DNA from: LSUCC0057 sp048549915
GTDB lineage: Bacteria > Pseudomonadota > Gammaproteobacteria > Pseudomonadales > Porticoccaceae
Reading direction: 5' to 3'
Length of the DNA: 64,000 nucleotides
NCBI GenBank assembly: GCA_048549915.1
Contig: JBLYYE010000044.1
Coordinates: 1-64,000, forward strand
The notes beneath the pieces are model-generated. The model was not told where the DNA came from. It ran no database searches and saw nothing but the letters and a program-made list of their open reading frames with translations. Made by a program: the position numbers and the translations under genes. Shown one piece after another: positions 1 through 9,140 of this stretch (the stretch's first letter is position 1; the number at the start of each line of letters is the position of its first letter).

Positions 1-67
1 AGCACAGGCAACTGCAAGGCAGTCGATGACTGTCCTTGAGTTTGCCGCTCAACAGGTTGAGCAATAT

Positions 68-96
68 TCGACACTGTTGGGGAGGCTGTTTAGAAT
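68..96 (+). promoter_or_regulatory. Candidate sigma-70 promoter of the aminotransferase gene
   Basis: TCGACA (68-73) and TAGAAT (91-96) are separated by 17 nt and match the -35 and -10 consensus at 5 of 6 positions each. They lie about 43 nt upstream of the start codon at 139. I see no gene in the first 138 bases. This is sequence matching only. Confidence 0.45.
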
Positions 97-138
97 AGCG
101 GAGTTTTAGTCGCTACCGATCTATATGGAGTCATCCGC

Positions 139-1269
139 ATGGCAATAAGTTCCTTTCATCCTCCGCAGCGCACGCTGATGGGTCCCGGCCCCTCCGATGT
201 CAGCTCGCGAGTTCTCGAGGCGATGGCACGGCCGACGCTAGGTCATCTTGATCCCGCTTTTATCGGCATGATGGACGAGCTCAAGCAGCTATTGCAGTAC
301 GCCTTCCAAACAAACAATGAGATGACCTTCGCGGTCTCTGCTCCTGGCTCTGCCGGTATGGAGTGCTGTTTCGTCAATTTAGTTGAGCCGGGTGATAAGG
401 TCATAGTCTGTCAAAACGGTGTATTTGGCGGCCGCATGAAAGAAAATATTGAACGCTGCGGTGGCGTGCCGATATTGATTGAGGACAAATGGGGCCATGC
501 AGTTGACGTCAATAAAGTAGAAGAGGCCTTCGCCGCTCATCAAGACGCAAAATTCCTGGCTTTTGTTCACGCTGAAACCTCTACCGGCGCCTGTTCTGAT
601 GCCCAAGCGCTGTGTGCTATCGCCAAACGTTACGGCGCACTGAGTATTGTCGATGCAGTGACCTCACTGGCAGGCTCGCCACTCAAAGTTGATGAGTGGG
701 GGATTGATGCCATCTATTCCGGCTCACAAAAATGTCTCTCTGCACCTCCCGGATTATCGCCAGTGAGTTTTAGTGATGCTGCCGCTGAGGTGATCCGCAA
801 TCGCAAAAGTAAAGTGCAAAGCTGGTTTTTAGATCTCTCGCTGGTGATGGGTTACTGGGCGGGGGAGGGCAAGCGCGCCTATCACCACACTGCACCGGTA
901 AATAGTCTCTACGCGCTCCACGAGTCACTGGTGATGTTGCAAGAAGAGGGGCTTGAAGCCTCATGGCAGCGCCATCGCAACAACCATGAGCTCCTCAAGC
1001 AGGGACTGGCTGAACTCGGAATGGAATTTATCGTTCCAAAGGCCGATCGCCTACCACAGCTCAATGCGGTGACTATTCCCGAAGGTGTCGATGATGCAGC
1101 CGTGCGCTCGGCACTGCTGGCTGACTACAACTTAGAAATTGGCGCGGGCCTCGGTGCCCTGGCCGGCAAGGTGTGGCGCATAGGCTTAATGGGCAGCGCT
1201 TCTACTCAGCGCAATATCGACTACTGCGTGGCGGCACTGCGCGAGGTGCTCAGCCGTTCAGAGCCCTGA
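139..1269 (+). CDS. PLP-dependent alanine/serine--glyoxylate aminotransferase family protein
   Basis: A 376-residue class V (fold type I) aminotransferase of the alanine-glyoxylate/serine-glyoxylate group, cytosolic. The opening GPGPSDVSSRVLEAM is the family's substrate-loop signature. HAETSTG (about 144-150), D172 in SIVDAVTSL and K198 in GSQKCLSAPPG are the expected PLP contacts, with K198 as the Schiff-base lysine. Length is normal for the family. These enzymes usually move the amino group of alanine or serine to glyoxylate; purine-ureide and aminoethylphosphonate relatives exist, so the exact substrate is open. It stands alone between its own promoter and a terminator at 1282-1311. Confidence 0.85.
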   Translation: MAISSFHPPQRTLMGPGPSDVSSRVLEAMARPTLGHLDPAFIGMMDELKQLLQYAFQTNNEMTFAVSAPGSAGMECCFVNLVEPGDKVIVCQNGVFGGRMKENIERCGGVPILIEDKWGHAVDVNKVEEAFAAHQDAKFLAFVHAETSTGACSDAQALCAIAKRYGALSIVDAVTSLAGSPLKVDEWGIDAIYSGSQKCLSAPPGLSPVSFSDAAAEVIRNRKSKVQSWFLDLSLVMGYWAGEGKRAYHHTAPVNSLYALHESLVMLQEEGLEASWQRHRNNHELLKQGLAELGMEFIVPKADRLPQLNAVTIPEGVDDAAVRSALLADYNLEIGAGLGALAGKVWRIGLMGSASTQRNIDYCVAALREVLSRSEP

Positions 1270-1281
1270 GTTTGGTGTGAC

Positions 1282-1311
1282 AAAAAAACCGGCCTGAGAG
1301 CCGGTTTTTTT
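1282..1311. terminator. Bidirectional intrinsic terminator
   Basis: ACCGGC-CTGAGA-GCCGGT forms a 6-bp GC-rich stem flanked by an A-tract on the left and a T-tract on the right. It can therefore end both the aminotransferase (+) and the long minus-strand run whose last stop is at 1325. Confidence 0.85.
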
Positions 1312-1324
1312 ATATCGCAATTTT

Positions 1325-2659
1325 TTATTGTGCCGGCATTAAATCCAGTAGTGCTGATATGGTCGCCTCAGCACCGCGAGTAATACTCAGCTCGGGTTCA
1401 ATTTTAAACATTGGGCTGTGGTTCCACGGTACCGCTGGTCCGCCGTTGGCCGCTGCATCGAGATCACTCTTGGCGCTGCCACCTATCGCAAAATAAACAC
1501 TGGGGATCGCGGGATCGCTAGTGAAATAAGGGAAGTCTTCGGCACCCATCGAGCTGCTGGTAACCGCTAGAACTCTGTCTTCGCCAAACTGCTGCTGCCA
1601 GACGCCACGCAATCTTTTTACCAGTTCGTCGTTGTTGACTGTGGGCGGAGTGCCCGGATTGTTTAGTGAGACTTCGGGAAGTTTGTCCTCGGGTAGCCCG
1701 GCGGCGCGGCCAAGATTGACGGCAATACGCTCGATCCCTTCGAGCAGCAGTTGGCGGGTCTCGGGATTAGTATTGCGTACGGTCAACTGCAGCTCGGCGC
1801 GATCCGAAATAATGTTGTGTTTGCTGCCGGCGTGAAAAGAGCCGACGGTGACGACGCCTGGTTGACGCGGCGACAGCTCCCGAGCTACGAGGGTCTGCAA
1901 GGCCATGACAAGTTGGCTGCCGAGCACGACCGGGTCTTTGCCCAAATGCGGCGCTGCACCGTGAGTGCCGATGCCGTGAATCACGATATCGACCGAGTCT
2001 GACCCAGCCATTGGCGAGCCCTCGGTAACATTGATAATACCCGCTTCAAGCCCAGACATAACGTGTAGTGCCATAGCGTAGTCAGGGGTGCCAAAGCGCT
2101 CCCAAATTTGATCTTCGCGCATAATCCGCGCGCCAGAAATACGCTCTTCAGCCGGCTGGCCGATCAACATTAAGGTGCCTGACCAACTGTCGCGCCGCGC
2201 TGCCATCTGCCGCGCAGTGGCGACTAGGCTGACCATGTGAACATCGTGCCCACAGGCGTGCATGACGGGGACCTCGCGCCCGCTAATGGGATCAATTTGC
2301 TTGGCAGTTGAGGCATATTCGAGCCCAGAACGCTCCTCTACGGGCAGTGCATCCATATCGGCGCGCACCATCACCGTCGGACCTTCGCCATTTTCCATCA
2401 GCGCCACTAAGCCGGTACCGCCAACTCCTTCTGTGACAGTAAAGCCGGCGTCGCGCAGTTCGCTAGCCAGCCTAGCGGCAGTGGCGTGCTCTAAAAAACT
2501 GAGTTCTGGATTGCGGTGAAAGTGCACGAAAAGATCGTGCAGTGAGTCGTGATAATCTGCAGTGATGCTAGCGCGCAGTTCGTTTTGTGCGACCGAGTGA
2601 ACACTTACTAAAAGCAGCGAGAATAGTGCGGCTGCGCGCAGCGTAGTGAACAGTTGCAT
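1325..2659 (-). CDS. Exported M20-family amidohydrolase/peptidase
   Basis: A metal-dependent amidohydrolase of the M20D type (hippurate / IAA-amino acid hydrolase group) that cleaves N-acyl amino acids or similar amides. Seen: ADMDALPVEERSG, HACGHDVH (about 133-140) and PAEER (about 167), which supply metal ligands and the catalytic Glu; a late HSP..F segment supplies another His. I start it at the ATG at 2659 rather than the in-frame start at 2728, because GGAG sits 7 nt upstream and the new N-terminus is a good signal peptide (about 22 residues, ending SVHSVAQ). It is probably periplasmic. It is the last gene of the minus-strand run, behind another exported metallopeptidase. The true substrate cannot be read from sequence. 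Confidence 0.85.
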   Translation of the reverse strand: MQLFTTLRAAALFSLLLVSVHSVAQNELRASITADYHDSLHDLFVHFHRNPELSFLEHATAARLASELRDAGFTVTEGVGGTGLVALMENGEGPTVMVRADMDALPVEERSGLEYASTAKQIDPISGREVPVMHACGHDVHMVSLVATARQMAARRDSWSGTLMLIGQPAEERISGARIMREDQIWERFGTPDYAMALHVMSGLEAGIINVTEGSPMAGSDSVDIVIHGIGTHGAAPHLGKDPVVLGSQLVMALQTLVARELSPRQPGVVTVGSFHAGSKHNIISDRAELQLTVRNTNPETRQLLLEGIERIAVNLGRAAGLPEDKLPEVSLNNPGTPPTVNNDELVKRLRGVWQQQFGEDRVLAVTSSSMGAEDFPYFTSDPAIPSVYFAIGGSAKSDLDAAANGGPAVPWNHSPMFKIEPELSITRGAEATISALLDLMPAQ

Positions 2660-2724
2660 GGTAGAGCTCCAAGATCTTAAAAGAGTGGTTTCGACTATAA
2701 CCGAGTAGGTGTGATATGCAACTC

Positions 2725-3621
2725 TCAACGCAGAACGCGTTGATCGTCTGTGTAGATGAACTCTGCTATCCAGCGGCCAACCTCAGCTAGGCTGTTGCTA
2801 TTGCAGCGTTCAAGGGTGTCTTTGTGAGTGTGCCAGCTGTCTGGAAACGGCCAATGAATCAGATTGACCATAGGGATACCTGCGCGTAGAAACGGTAGAT
2901 GATCATCGCTAATCGCAGCGCCGTCATGCTCCTCTACTACGCTCAACTGAAGCTCTTTGGCGACCCCCCAAAGCCGATTTTGCAACTTGCCCGCGTAGCG
3001 TTTGGAATAGAGCTCGCGAGGGATACGCAGCTCACTGTCGCAGACCATGTCGAGCAAAATCCCGCCATCGGGTCGATAGTCGGGGTGCTCGGTGACAAAT
3101 TGATTGGCACCAATTGAGAACGGCTGCCCGTCAATACCGCCCAAGTCTTCATAATCGAACAAAGCGATATCGACTCGCACCGGAGGTGGGTGTTGTGCCA
3201 TGATTTCTGCCAGATGCAGCAGTACGGCAACACCAGAACCACCATCGTTGGCGCCACTGATCGGTTGGTTTGCCTGTTGACTAGATTTTTCGCGATCGGC
3301 AATCGGCCGAGTGTCCCAGTGGGCGGCTAGTAGCCAGTGCTCGACATCGGCCTCTTGTGGCCCAAAACTGGCGAGTAGGTTAGTGCCGTGGCGGACTGGG
3401 AGCTGGCGCCACTGCCACTCAAAGTGATGCGCGCGCAGACTCTCTGCATCGGCCAAGTGATGACGGTAGAGCTGTAGCGCTGCCGCGCGCGAGGAGGGGT
3501 TGCTGCGCGGGCCAAGTTCCACCTGCGCAGCGATTAATTCGAGTGCGCGCTGGCCGCTGTAGTGTGGCGCGGCCAGCAGTGCGCCAGAGAGTAGCGAGCA
3601 GAGTAAGAGTAGGTGCCTCAC
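2725..3621 (-). CDS. M28-family zinc peptidase, glutaminyl cyclase-like
   Basis: A 298-residue exported protein with an N-terminal signal peptide (MRHLLLLCSLLSGALLAA). The M28 zinc core is visible: HWDTRP (about 100-105), NDGGSGVA, DYEDLGG and a C-terminal WHTHKDT. The order and spacing, with the DHLPFLRAGIPMVNLIHW segment, resemble glutaminyl-peptide cyclotransferase (N-terminal pyroglutamate formation) more than a broad aminopeptidase. It starts 8 nt after the NhaC-family gene ends and runs toward the M20 amidohydrolase, so two exported metallo-hydrolases are probably co-transcribed. Assignment to cyclase rather than aminopeptidase is inference. Confidence 0.8.
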   Translation of the reverse strand: MRHLLLLCSLLSGALLAAPHYSGQRALELIAAQVELGPRSNPSSRAAALQLYRHHLADAESLRAHHFEWQWRQLPVRHGTNLLASFGPQEADVEHWLLAAHWDTRPIADREKSSQQANQPISGANDGGSGVAVLLHLAEIMAQHPPPVRVDIALFDYEDLGGIDGQPFSIGANQFVTEHPDYRPDGGILLDMVCDSELRIPRELYSKRYAGKLQNRLWGVAKELQLSVVEEHDGAAISDDHLPFLRAGIPMVNLIHWPFPDSWHTHKDTLERCNSNSLAEVGRWIAEFIYTDDQRVLR

Positions 3622-3629
3622 CTCTGCGT

Positions 3630-5087
3630 TTACTGGGGATTGAGTGCCGACTGACTGGGACGCAAGCCAACTTGAAACATACCGTAGCCGATCGCCAATA
3701 GTGGGCAGAGCAGGTTGAGAAAGGCGTATGGTGCATAGCTAAAGGTAGACACCCCGAGAGCTGCAGCCATGTATGCACCGCAGGTATTCCAGGGAATTAA
3801 TGCCGAGGTGAGCGTGCCGGCGTCTTCGAGTGTTCGAGAGAGTGTCAGTGCGTGGAGTTTACGCTCTTGGTAGGCACCTTTAAACATCTGCCCAGGCAGA
3901 ACAATCGATAGGTACTGGTCCGCAGCTAAGAGGTTGGTGCCAACACAGGCGCTGACCGTTGCAACAATCAGCCCAGCGGCACTTTTAACGCCTGAGAGCA
4001 TAGCGTCGACCAACCGCTGTAAAAGGCCTGCGCGAGCCATGGCGCCGCCAAAAGCGAGTGCGCAAATAATGAGTCCTACAGTCAACAGCATACTGCTTAA
4101 ACCGCCCTTACTGAGCAGTTCATCGACTACCGCCGAACCGCTGTCCGGGGTAAAACCGGCGAACAGCGTGGTGATAATTCCTTTGGCGCTGGCCGCTGCG
4201 CTGCTCAGTTGTGGGTCGCCAGCCGCGGCTATGACGCGCTCGGATTGAAACAGTAGAGCCATGGCGATGCCTGCCAATGTTCCCCAAACCAAGGTGGCCA
4301 GTGCCGGCCGACGGGTGATGGCTAAAAATAGCAGCAGGCCGAGCGGCGCCAACATTAGCGGAGAAATAGCAAAGTAGCCTTGCAAGGCGGCTTGCAGGGT
4401 GACTATTTCACTCAACTCGCTGCTACTCTCGCTACCGAGCCCCAGCGCAGTGTAGATCGCCAACGAAATGGCAAAAGCGGGTAGGGTGGTCCAGCTCATA
4501 TGGCGAATATGTTCAAACAGGTCGCTCGAGGTGGCTGCTGCTGCGAGATTAGTAGTGTCGGATAGCGGTGACATTTTGTCACCAAAGTAGGCGCCCGAGA
4601 CAATCGCCCCGGCGGCAATGCCAAGCGGCAGCCCAAGTGCCGCAGCAACCCCCATCAAACCTATGCCTAGCGTGCCAGCGACTGTCCAAGAGCTGCCGAT
4701 GCTGAAGCCGACCAAGGCGCACACAACACTCGCGGTGAGGTAGAAAAAATCCGGTGAAATCAGTGCCACGCCGTAGTAGATCATAGTGGGTACGGTACCA
4801 CTGAGCATCCAGCTGCCAATCAGTGCACCGACCATCATTAAAATCAGAATAGAGCGCATCGACAGTGAAATAGTTTCGATCATCCCCTCTTCTATGGAGA
4901 GCCAACTGTGGCCGTTCTTGATACCGATAGCTGCGGCGAGTGCAGCAGAAAGCAGTAGTGCCAGCAGGTTCGGCCCAAATGCATCGAGACCGAATAGATA
5001 GACTGTCGTGCCTAGGGTGCTGATCAAGAAGATAACGGGGATAAACGCATCAATTAACGACGGTTTATGGGCTACATTTGCACTCAT
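3630..5087 (-). CDS. Na+/H+ antiporter, NhaC family
   Basis: A 485-residue polytopic inner-membrane protein with about 11-12 hydrophobic segments. The motif SGAYFGDKMSPLSDTTNLA is the hallmark of NhaC-type antiporters. The C-terminal half repeats the pattern with LEDAGTLTSALIPWNTCGAYM, also typical. It should exchange Na+ (or organic ions in related carriers) for protons. GGAG lies just upstream of the ATG (rev. comp. of 5090-5095). It follows the outer-membrane-like gene by 56 nt and precedes the M28 peptidase by 8 nt. Confidence 0.85.
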   Translation of the reverse strand: MSANVAHKPSLIDAFIPVIFLISTLGTTVYLFGLDAFGPNLLALLLSAALAAAIGIKNGHSWLSIEEGMIETISLSMRSILILMMVGALIGSWMLSGTVPTMIYYGVALISPDFFYLTASVVCALVGFSIGSSWTVAGTLGIGLMGVAAALGLPLGIAAGAIVSGAYFGDKMSPLSDTTNLAAAATSSDLFEHIRHMSWTTLPAFAISLAIYTALGLGSESSSELSEIVTLQAALQGYFAISPLMLAPLGLLLFLAITRRPALATLVWGTLAGIAMALLFQSERVIAAAGDPQLSSAAASAKGIITTLFAGFTPDSGSAVVDELLSKGGLSSMLLTVGLIICALAFGGAMARAGLLQRLVDAMLSGVKSAAGLIVATVSACVGTNLLAADQYLSIVLPGQMFKGAYQERKLHALTLSRTLEDAGTLTSALIPWNTCGAYMAAALGVSTFSYAPYAFLNLLCPLLAIGYGMFQVGLRPSQSALNPQ

Positions 5088-5143
5088 AAGGAGGCGTCCA
5101 CTATTAATATTGAGCGTAGTTTAACAGCGCAGCGAGATGGCGA

Positions 5144-5866
5144 CTAATAGAACTCATACTCCAGAGACACCAGCAGACTCTGGTCGGGAGTGGTCGTTTT
5201 AAAGCCTTGCAATAATGCTAGCTGCCAGTTTAGACGGCGGCCGGGCGAGAGCCGTTGATGGATCCATAATCCGGGCCCGACCGCACCGGTATCTTGGTTG
5301 AGGTGGAGCACCAATGTCGGCTCTATCAACGCACTGTAGCGGTAGCGCAGTTGAGCGCCGAGAGTGGTTTCGAGTTCATTGTCATAGTCGCTGCCCCACT
5401 CGTAGTGGACACCACCGTTGAGAGTCGCGATCCACTCTCGATACTGTCGCTCCCAGAGCAGGGTGACGCCGGCTTCCCAGCGGTTTAAATCGATCTCTCG
5501 TTCCAACTCAGCCGTCATACCCCAGTCGGCCTCAAATTCACCCTGCTCGGTAAGCTGCCACTGCGTCTCAAACTCGATGGCACTGGCCTGTAAACTGCCG
5601 TCAGGTAAGTCGATGCCGGTAACGCTCAGCTCAGTTTGATGATTTTTGGGGCTACTCTGTGCATAGCCGATGGCGGTACTCTTCGAGAAGTAGGCGTCCT
5701 TACTCTCTTTCTGCCACAGCTGGTTGAATTCAATCTCACGTTCTAATGCGTGCACATAGGGCTGTTTAATCGGACCTATGGAGAGACCATCAGCGAAACA
5801 GAATGGCGCTATCAGCAATACAGCGCTGGTAGCGAACATTGGCGCTGCAGATCGAAAGGCTTTCAT
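5144..5866 (-). CDS. Putative outer-membrane beta-barrel protein of the iron-permease cluster
   Basis: I do not recognise a named family. The 240 residues begin with a signal peptide (hydrophobic stretch about 10-25, ending FCFADG). The rest is rich in alternating polar/aromatic strands (for example LRYRYSALIEPTLVLHL), and the protein ends SLEYEFY, an aromatic C-terminus as expected for a BAM-inserted barrel. Its ATG overlaps the stop of the FTR1 permease by 4 nt (ATGA-type coupling), so translation is probably coupled to iron permease expression. Inference: an outer-membrane partner of the cupredoxin/FTR1 pair. A periplasmic or lipid-binding role cannot be excluded. Confidence 0.65.
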   Translation of the reverse strand: MKAFRSAAPMFATSAVLLIAPFCFADGLSIGPIKQPYVHALEREIEFNQLWQKESKDAYFSKSTAIGYAQSSPKNHQTELSVTGIDLPDGSLQASAIEFETQWQLTEQGEFEADWGMTAELEREIDLNRWEAGVTLLWERQYREWIATLNGGVHYEWGSDYDNELETTLGAQLRYRYSALIEPTLVLHLNQDTGAVGPGLWIHQRLSPGRRLNWQLALLQGFKTTTPDQSLLVSLEYEFY

Positions 5867-6657
5867 GGCGTACCTCGTTTATCGAAAACTAACTGTGCTG
5901 AGAGCCTATAGCGAGCGATCAATGCGGTCCCTGCACAGAGTAGCAACGCGCCACAATAAAGAGCCACCTCAGTAAGCCCGGGTGTCGACTCATAGCCGAG
6001 TAATGCATAGGCTAACTGCCCGAAAGCAGAGTTCTCCGCCAGTAAATTTTCTGAGTTCCACAGCGGTGCAGAGGAGGGCAGCCAATCTATCTGCATCAGC
6101 AGCTGACTGGCTTGTAAAACCATGCCGCTGGTGATCAGTGCCAATACCCCCAGTTGGATCCAGCCGGCGTATTTAGGACGGATTGAGAGCAACAGGTAAT
6201 AGCTCAACGCGCCGACACTGGCGCCGATTGTTAGACCAACAAAGCCACTGGTAAAAACGCTCGCAATGGGTTCGTTGAGCACTGTAACACCGAGATAAAA
6301 AACCACCACCTCAGCCCCTTCTCGAACCATGGCTAGGCCCATGGCGAGCGTAAAAAACAGCGCTAACCCGCGAGTTTCTCCCGCTGTGATTCGAGTAATC
6401 AATAACAGTGCGATGACGAAAATGGTCAGCTGTAATGCACTGTTAACAACCTCTTGGCCGGAGTAGTCGAACCATCCGCTCAGCGTCGGCAATATTAGTG
6501 CGTAGAGCAGTGCTCCAGAGAGGCCCAGTAGTGTGGCCCAGCGCCACCAATATGCGGGTAACTTTAGACGCTGACTGATAGACAGAAGCACGCTGATTAA
6601 AATACCCGCCTCAATAGTTTCATTGAGAACCAGCACTACAGAATTGAGTAAAATCAT
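5863..6657 (-). CDS. FTR1-family iron permease
   Basis: A 264-residue membrane protein with about seven transmembrane helices and the FTR1 motif REGAE in helix 4 (MVREGAEVVVFYLGV). The first-helix copy of the R-E-x-x-E motif is NETIE, so the Arg is replaced by Asn. FTR1 permeases bring in iron, usually Fe3+ passed from a partner oxidase or a periplasmic iron/copper protein. It overlaps the upstream cupredoxin gene and the downstream outer-membrane-like gene by 4 nt each, a tightly coupled three-gene unit. The degenerate first motif may alter specificity. Confidence 0.85.
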   Translation of the reverse strand: MILLNSVVLVLNETIEAGILISVLLSISQRLKLPAYWWRWATLLGLSGALLYALILPTLSGWFDYSGQEVVNSALQLTIFVIALLLITRITAGETRGLALFFTLAMGLAMVREGAEVVVFYLGVTVLNEPIASVFTSGFVGLTIGASVGALSYYLLLSIRPKYAGWIQLGVLALITSGMVLQASQLLMQIDWLPSSAPLWNSENLLAENSAFGQLAYALLGYESTPGLTEVALYCGALLLCAGTALIARYRLSAQLVFDKRGTP

Positions 6658-7019
6658 TGTGGTTGCTCCGCTGAAGAGTCAGCGGCTCGAACCACTCCCT
6701 GCGCAGAGGAGGGGTTGAACTCTCCAAAAAACGGGTAATCTCCAGGAGCGAGTGGGCCGATAAAGATAATGGTTTTACTGTTGCCAAGAATGACCTTTTC
6801 GCGATTGAGCTCAAAGCTTTCGAACTCTTCCGCTGAGGAGTCGCGATTGTGGATCAGCAGTTTCACTTTGGTGTGGGCAGGTACAGCCACCACTGCGGGT
6901 ATAAACTGATGGTTCTCAATGGCAATCTCAACCACTGGAGCGGCAAATGCTGCGGCACAACCCAAGAGCGGACAGGTGACAAATAGCTTAGCCAATCTCG
7001 ATAAAACTAAATGACTCAT
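6654..7019 (-). CDS. Periplasmic cupredoxin-domain protein
   Basis: A small exported protein (121 aa; signal peptide through about residue 27, ending AAAFAAP). The remainder is a single cupredoxin-like beta-sandwich: EIAIENHQFIPAVVAVPAHT, then LLIHNRDSSAEEFESFEL, then the PLAPGDYPFFGEF strand pair. The mature part has no Cys, so it is not a classical type-1 copper protein. Such cupredoxin_1 domains commonly accompany FTR1 permeases and are thought to help in iron or copper delivery. It overlaps the kinase gene upstream and FTR1 downstream by 4 nt, linking the two-component pair to iron transport. Confidence 0.8.
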   Translation of the reverse strand: MSHLVLSRLAKLFVTCPLLGCAAAFAAPVVEIAIENHQFIPAVVAVPAHTKVKLLIHNRDSSAEEFESFELNREKVILGNSKTIIFIGPLAPGDYPFFGEFNPSSAQGVVRAADSSAEQPQ

Positions 7020-8410
7020 AATGATGCCTTTTGATCGCGGGGATCGACTGGGATTTCAACTTGCGCACAGAGACCACCAAGCTGCTCGGATCGCGACAGG
7101 CTCAACTGGCCGCGGTGAAGTTGAGTAATAGACTCGATGATAGCTAATCCCAGGCCACTACCGACAATGCCACTGTGGTGACTGTCGCCACCGACGCGAT
7201 AAAAACGGCTGGTGACACGTTGGTATTCTCGCTCGGGTATTCCCGGGCCACTATCTTCTACGCGGATGAAAATTACTTTTTGTCGGGTGCCGACCGAAAC
7301 GATTAGCTTGCCACCCTGCGGGGTATATTTACAGGCGTTATCGATGAGATTGCGCACCACAGTGGTAAGAGCAAATCGATCTCCGCGAACATTGCAGGGC
7401 GAACTGATGAGTTCAATAGTTTGAGCGCGCTGATCAATTAACGTATAGCTCTCAGCAATACACTCCTGAACGAGTGGAACCAGCTCGATGCTTTCAAGGT
7501 GGGTATTAAACTGTTCAGGGCTAAATCGGTGCAGAGCTAGGATTTGTTCGATCGAATGACTCATGCGGTCGACCCCGGCTTCAAGGGCGCAGATGGTTTC
7601 AAGCGATTCGTTACTCTGATCCTGTTGAGCTTGTTGAATCAAGTTGTGTAAATTGACTTTGAGGCCCGCAAGAGGAGTTCGCAGCTCGTGGGCAGCATCG
7701 GCAGCAAAGCGCCGTTCGCGCTCAAAGGCGAGCTCCAAACGCTGCATTAATTGATTGATTGCAGTGGCGACGCCAGTGATTTCTTCGGGATAGTGGTGGT
7801 TTTCGATTGGGCTTAGATCATTGTCTCCACGTTGTTGTAAGCGTTTGGCGAGATTGCGCAGAGGTCCCAGGCCACGCTTGACGATCAACCAAATTAAGAT
7901 GCCGATAAAGGGTAAGACCCAGATAATAGGCAAGATCGACTCGACGATCATGGTTTCGATCAGCTGGGTATAGCGATCGTTGTTCTGGGCCACGATCATA
8001 ACCAGTGGCGGTTGGTGGACAAATTCATAGCGCCACTGCTTGCCACGATAAAATCGTTGCGGTGCGCCAGCAGATCTCGCCTCTGCGAAGCGTTGCTGGG
8101 GAGCATTGCTGGATAGGGCTATGAGCTGATTATCGCGCCATATCTGAAACAGCAGATCGTCGCCTAAGCCGGCATGAGAAACCGGCTTTGGTTGCCTGCC
8201 GAAATGAGTTTGGTCACTCTCATTTTCAGGGTCAGTGGCTGGGATCTCATACAGTTGAAGTAACAATTGGCCAGCATCGCGCAGCTGCTGAGTGATGAGC
8301 TGGTCAGCCTGCTGCATACTGCGTTGATAACCGTGAAGGGCAGCGACGAAATTGACCAGACAGATGACTGACAGCAGAACAATGATCAAAAAATTTCGAA
8401 TGGATTTCAT
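7016..8410 (-). CDS. Sensor histidine kinase, QseC-like
   Basis: A 464-residue inner-membrane kinase. TM1 is at about 6-26 and TM2 at about 154-176, framing a periplasmic sensor of about 125 residues with a QseC-type GDDLLFQIW strand. HAMP follows at about 177-230. The H-box AADAAHELRTPLAG places phospho-acceptor His at 241; NLIDNACKYTP (N-box), DSGPGIPE (G1) and GSGLGLAII (G2) complete the ATPase domain. It follows the response regulator by 31 nt and overlaps the cupredoxin by 4 nt. The ligand is unknown; neighbouring FTR1 and cupredoxin genes make a metal-related cue plausible (inference). Confidence 0.9.
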   Translation of the reverse strand: MKSIRNFLIIVLLSVICLVNFVAALHGYQRSMQQADQLITQQLRDAGQLLLQLYEIPATDPENESDQTHFGRQPKPVSHAGLGDDLLFQIWRDNQLIALSSNAPQQRFAEARSAGAPQRFYRGKQWRYEFVHQPPLVMIVAQNNDRYTQLIETMIVESILPIIWVLPFIGILIWLIVKRGLGPLRNLAKRLQQRGDNDLSPIENHHYPEEITGVATAINQLMQRLELAFERERRFAADAAHELRTPLAGLKVNLHNLIQQAQQDQSNESLETICALEAGVDRMSHSIEQILALHRFSPEQFNTHLESIELVPLVQECIAESYTLIDQRAQTIELISSPCNVRGDRFALTTVVRNLIDNACKYTPQGGKLIVSVGTRQKVIFIRVEDSGPGIPEREYQRVTSRFYRVGGDSHHSGIVGSGLGLAIIESITQLHRGQLSLSRSEQLGGLCAQVEIPVDPRDQKASL

Positions 8411-8441
8411 GGCGTATCGCTAGGCGGTGATGGCGTCGATT

Positions 8442-9101
8442 TTAATCTTTGCTAACAGTGTAACCGACACCGCGAATGGTCTGAATAAATCGTTCCGGGA
8501 GTTTTTTGCGCAAGTTGCTGATGTGTACCTCAATGGTGTTGCTGGCCACCTCTTCGCCCCAGCCATAAAGTCGGCGCTCGAGAGCTTCTTTGGTCTGCAC
8601 GCGCCCCGCATTCTCCATCAATGCTTTGAGTAACATATACTCGCGGCGAGTTAATTCTAATAGCTGTTGATCGTGCGTGACATTGTGGCTGTTCAAGTCA
8701 AGAGTAATCCCCGCAATCTCTATCAGAGCACTTTCTGCAGTGCCGAGCCGCCGGCTTAGAACGCGTAAACGAGCCATCAGTTCAGCCGTTTCGAACGGTT
8801 TAATCACATAGTCGTCGGCACCGGCATCAAGCGCGCGAACTTTGTCGGCGGTGCCATCGCGAGCAGTAAGCACTAGAACCGCCAGTTGGCGATGGACTTC
8901 GCGCAATTGCTTGAGCAGTTTTACCCCGTCGATGTCGGGCAGGCCTAAGTCGAGAATGGCGATCTCTGGCATCAGCGCTTTGCAGTGGCTCAATGCATCG
9001 CGACCATTGAGAACTGCTTCAACCACAAAGCCTTCTGCTCGCAGCGCTTTGCAGAGCGCTGCTGAGAGTACAGCGTCATCTTCGATTAAGAGTAAATTCA
9101 C
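8442..9101 (-). CDS. OmpR-family response regulator, QseB/PmrA-like
   Basis: A 219-residue regulator with an N-terminal receiver (acidic pair EDD at 7-9, phospho-acceptor D51 in AILDLGLPDIDG, Lys in DDYVIKPF) and a C-terminal winged helix. YGWGEEVASNTIEVHISNLRKKL followed by IQTIRGVGYTV is the QseB/PmrA signature. That subgroup binds tandem CTTAA-type half sites, and such a site lies at 13567-13583 upstream of the same directon. Autoregulation of the operon is therefore a concrete hypothesis. The partner kinase starts 31 nt downstream. Confidence 0.9.
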   Translation of the reverse strand: MNLLLIEDDAVLSAALCKALRAEGFVVEAVLNGRDALSHCKALMPEIAILDLGLPDIDGVKLLKQLREVHRQLAVLVLTARDGTADKVRALDAGADDYVIKPFETAELMARLRVLSRRLGTAESALIEIAGITLDLNSHNVTHDQQLLELTRREYMLLKALMENAGRVQTKEALERRLYGWGEEVASNTIEVHISNLRKKLPERFIQTIRGVGYTVSKD

Positions 9102-9140
9102 CTTTTGTTGCCCTCTGAGATGGTCGGCCTTGCGACTGGA

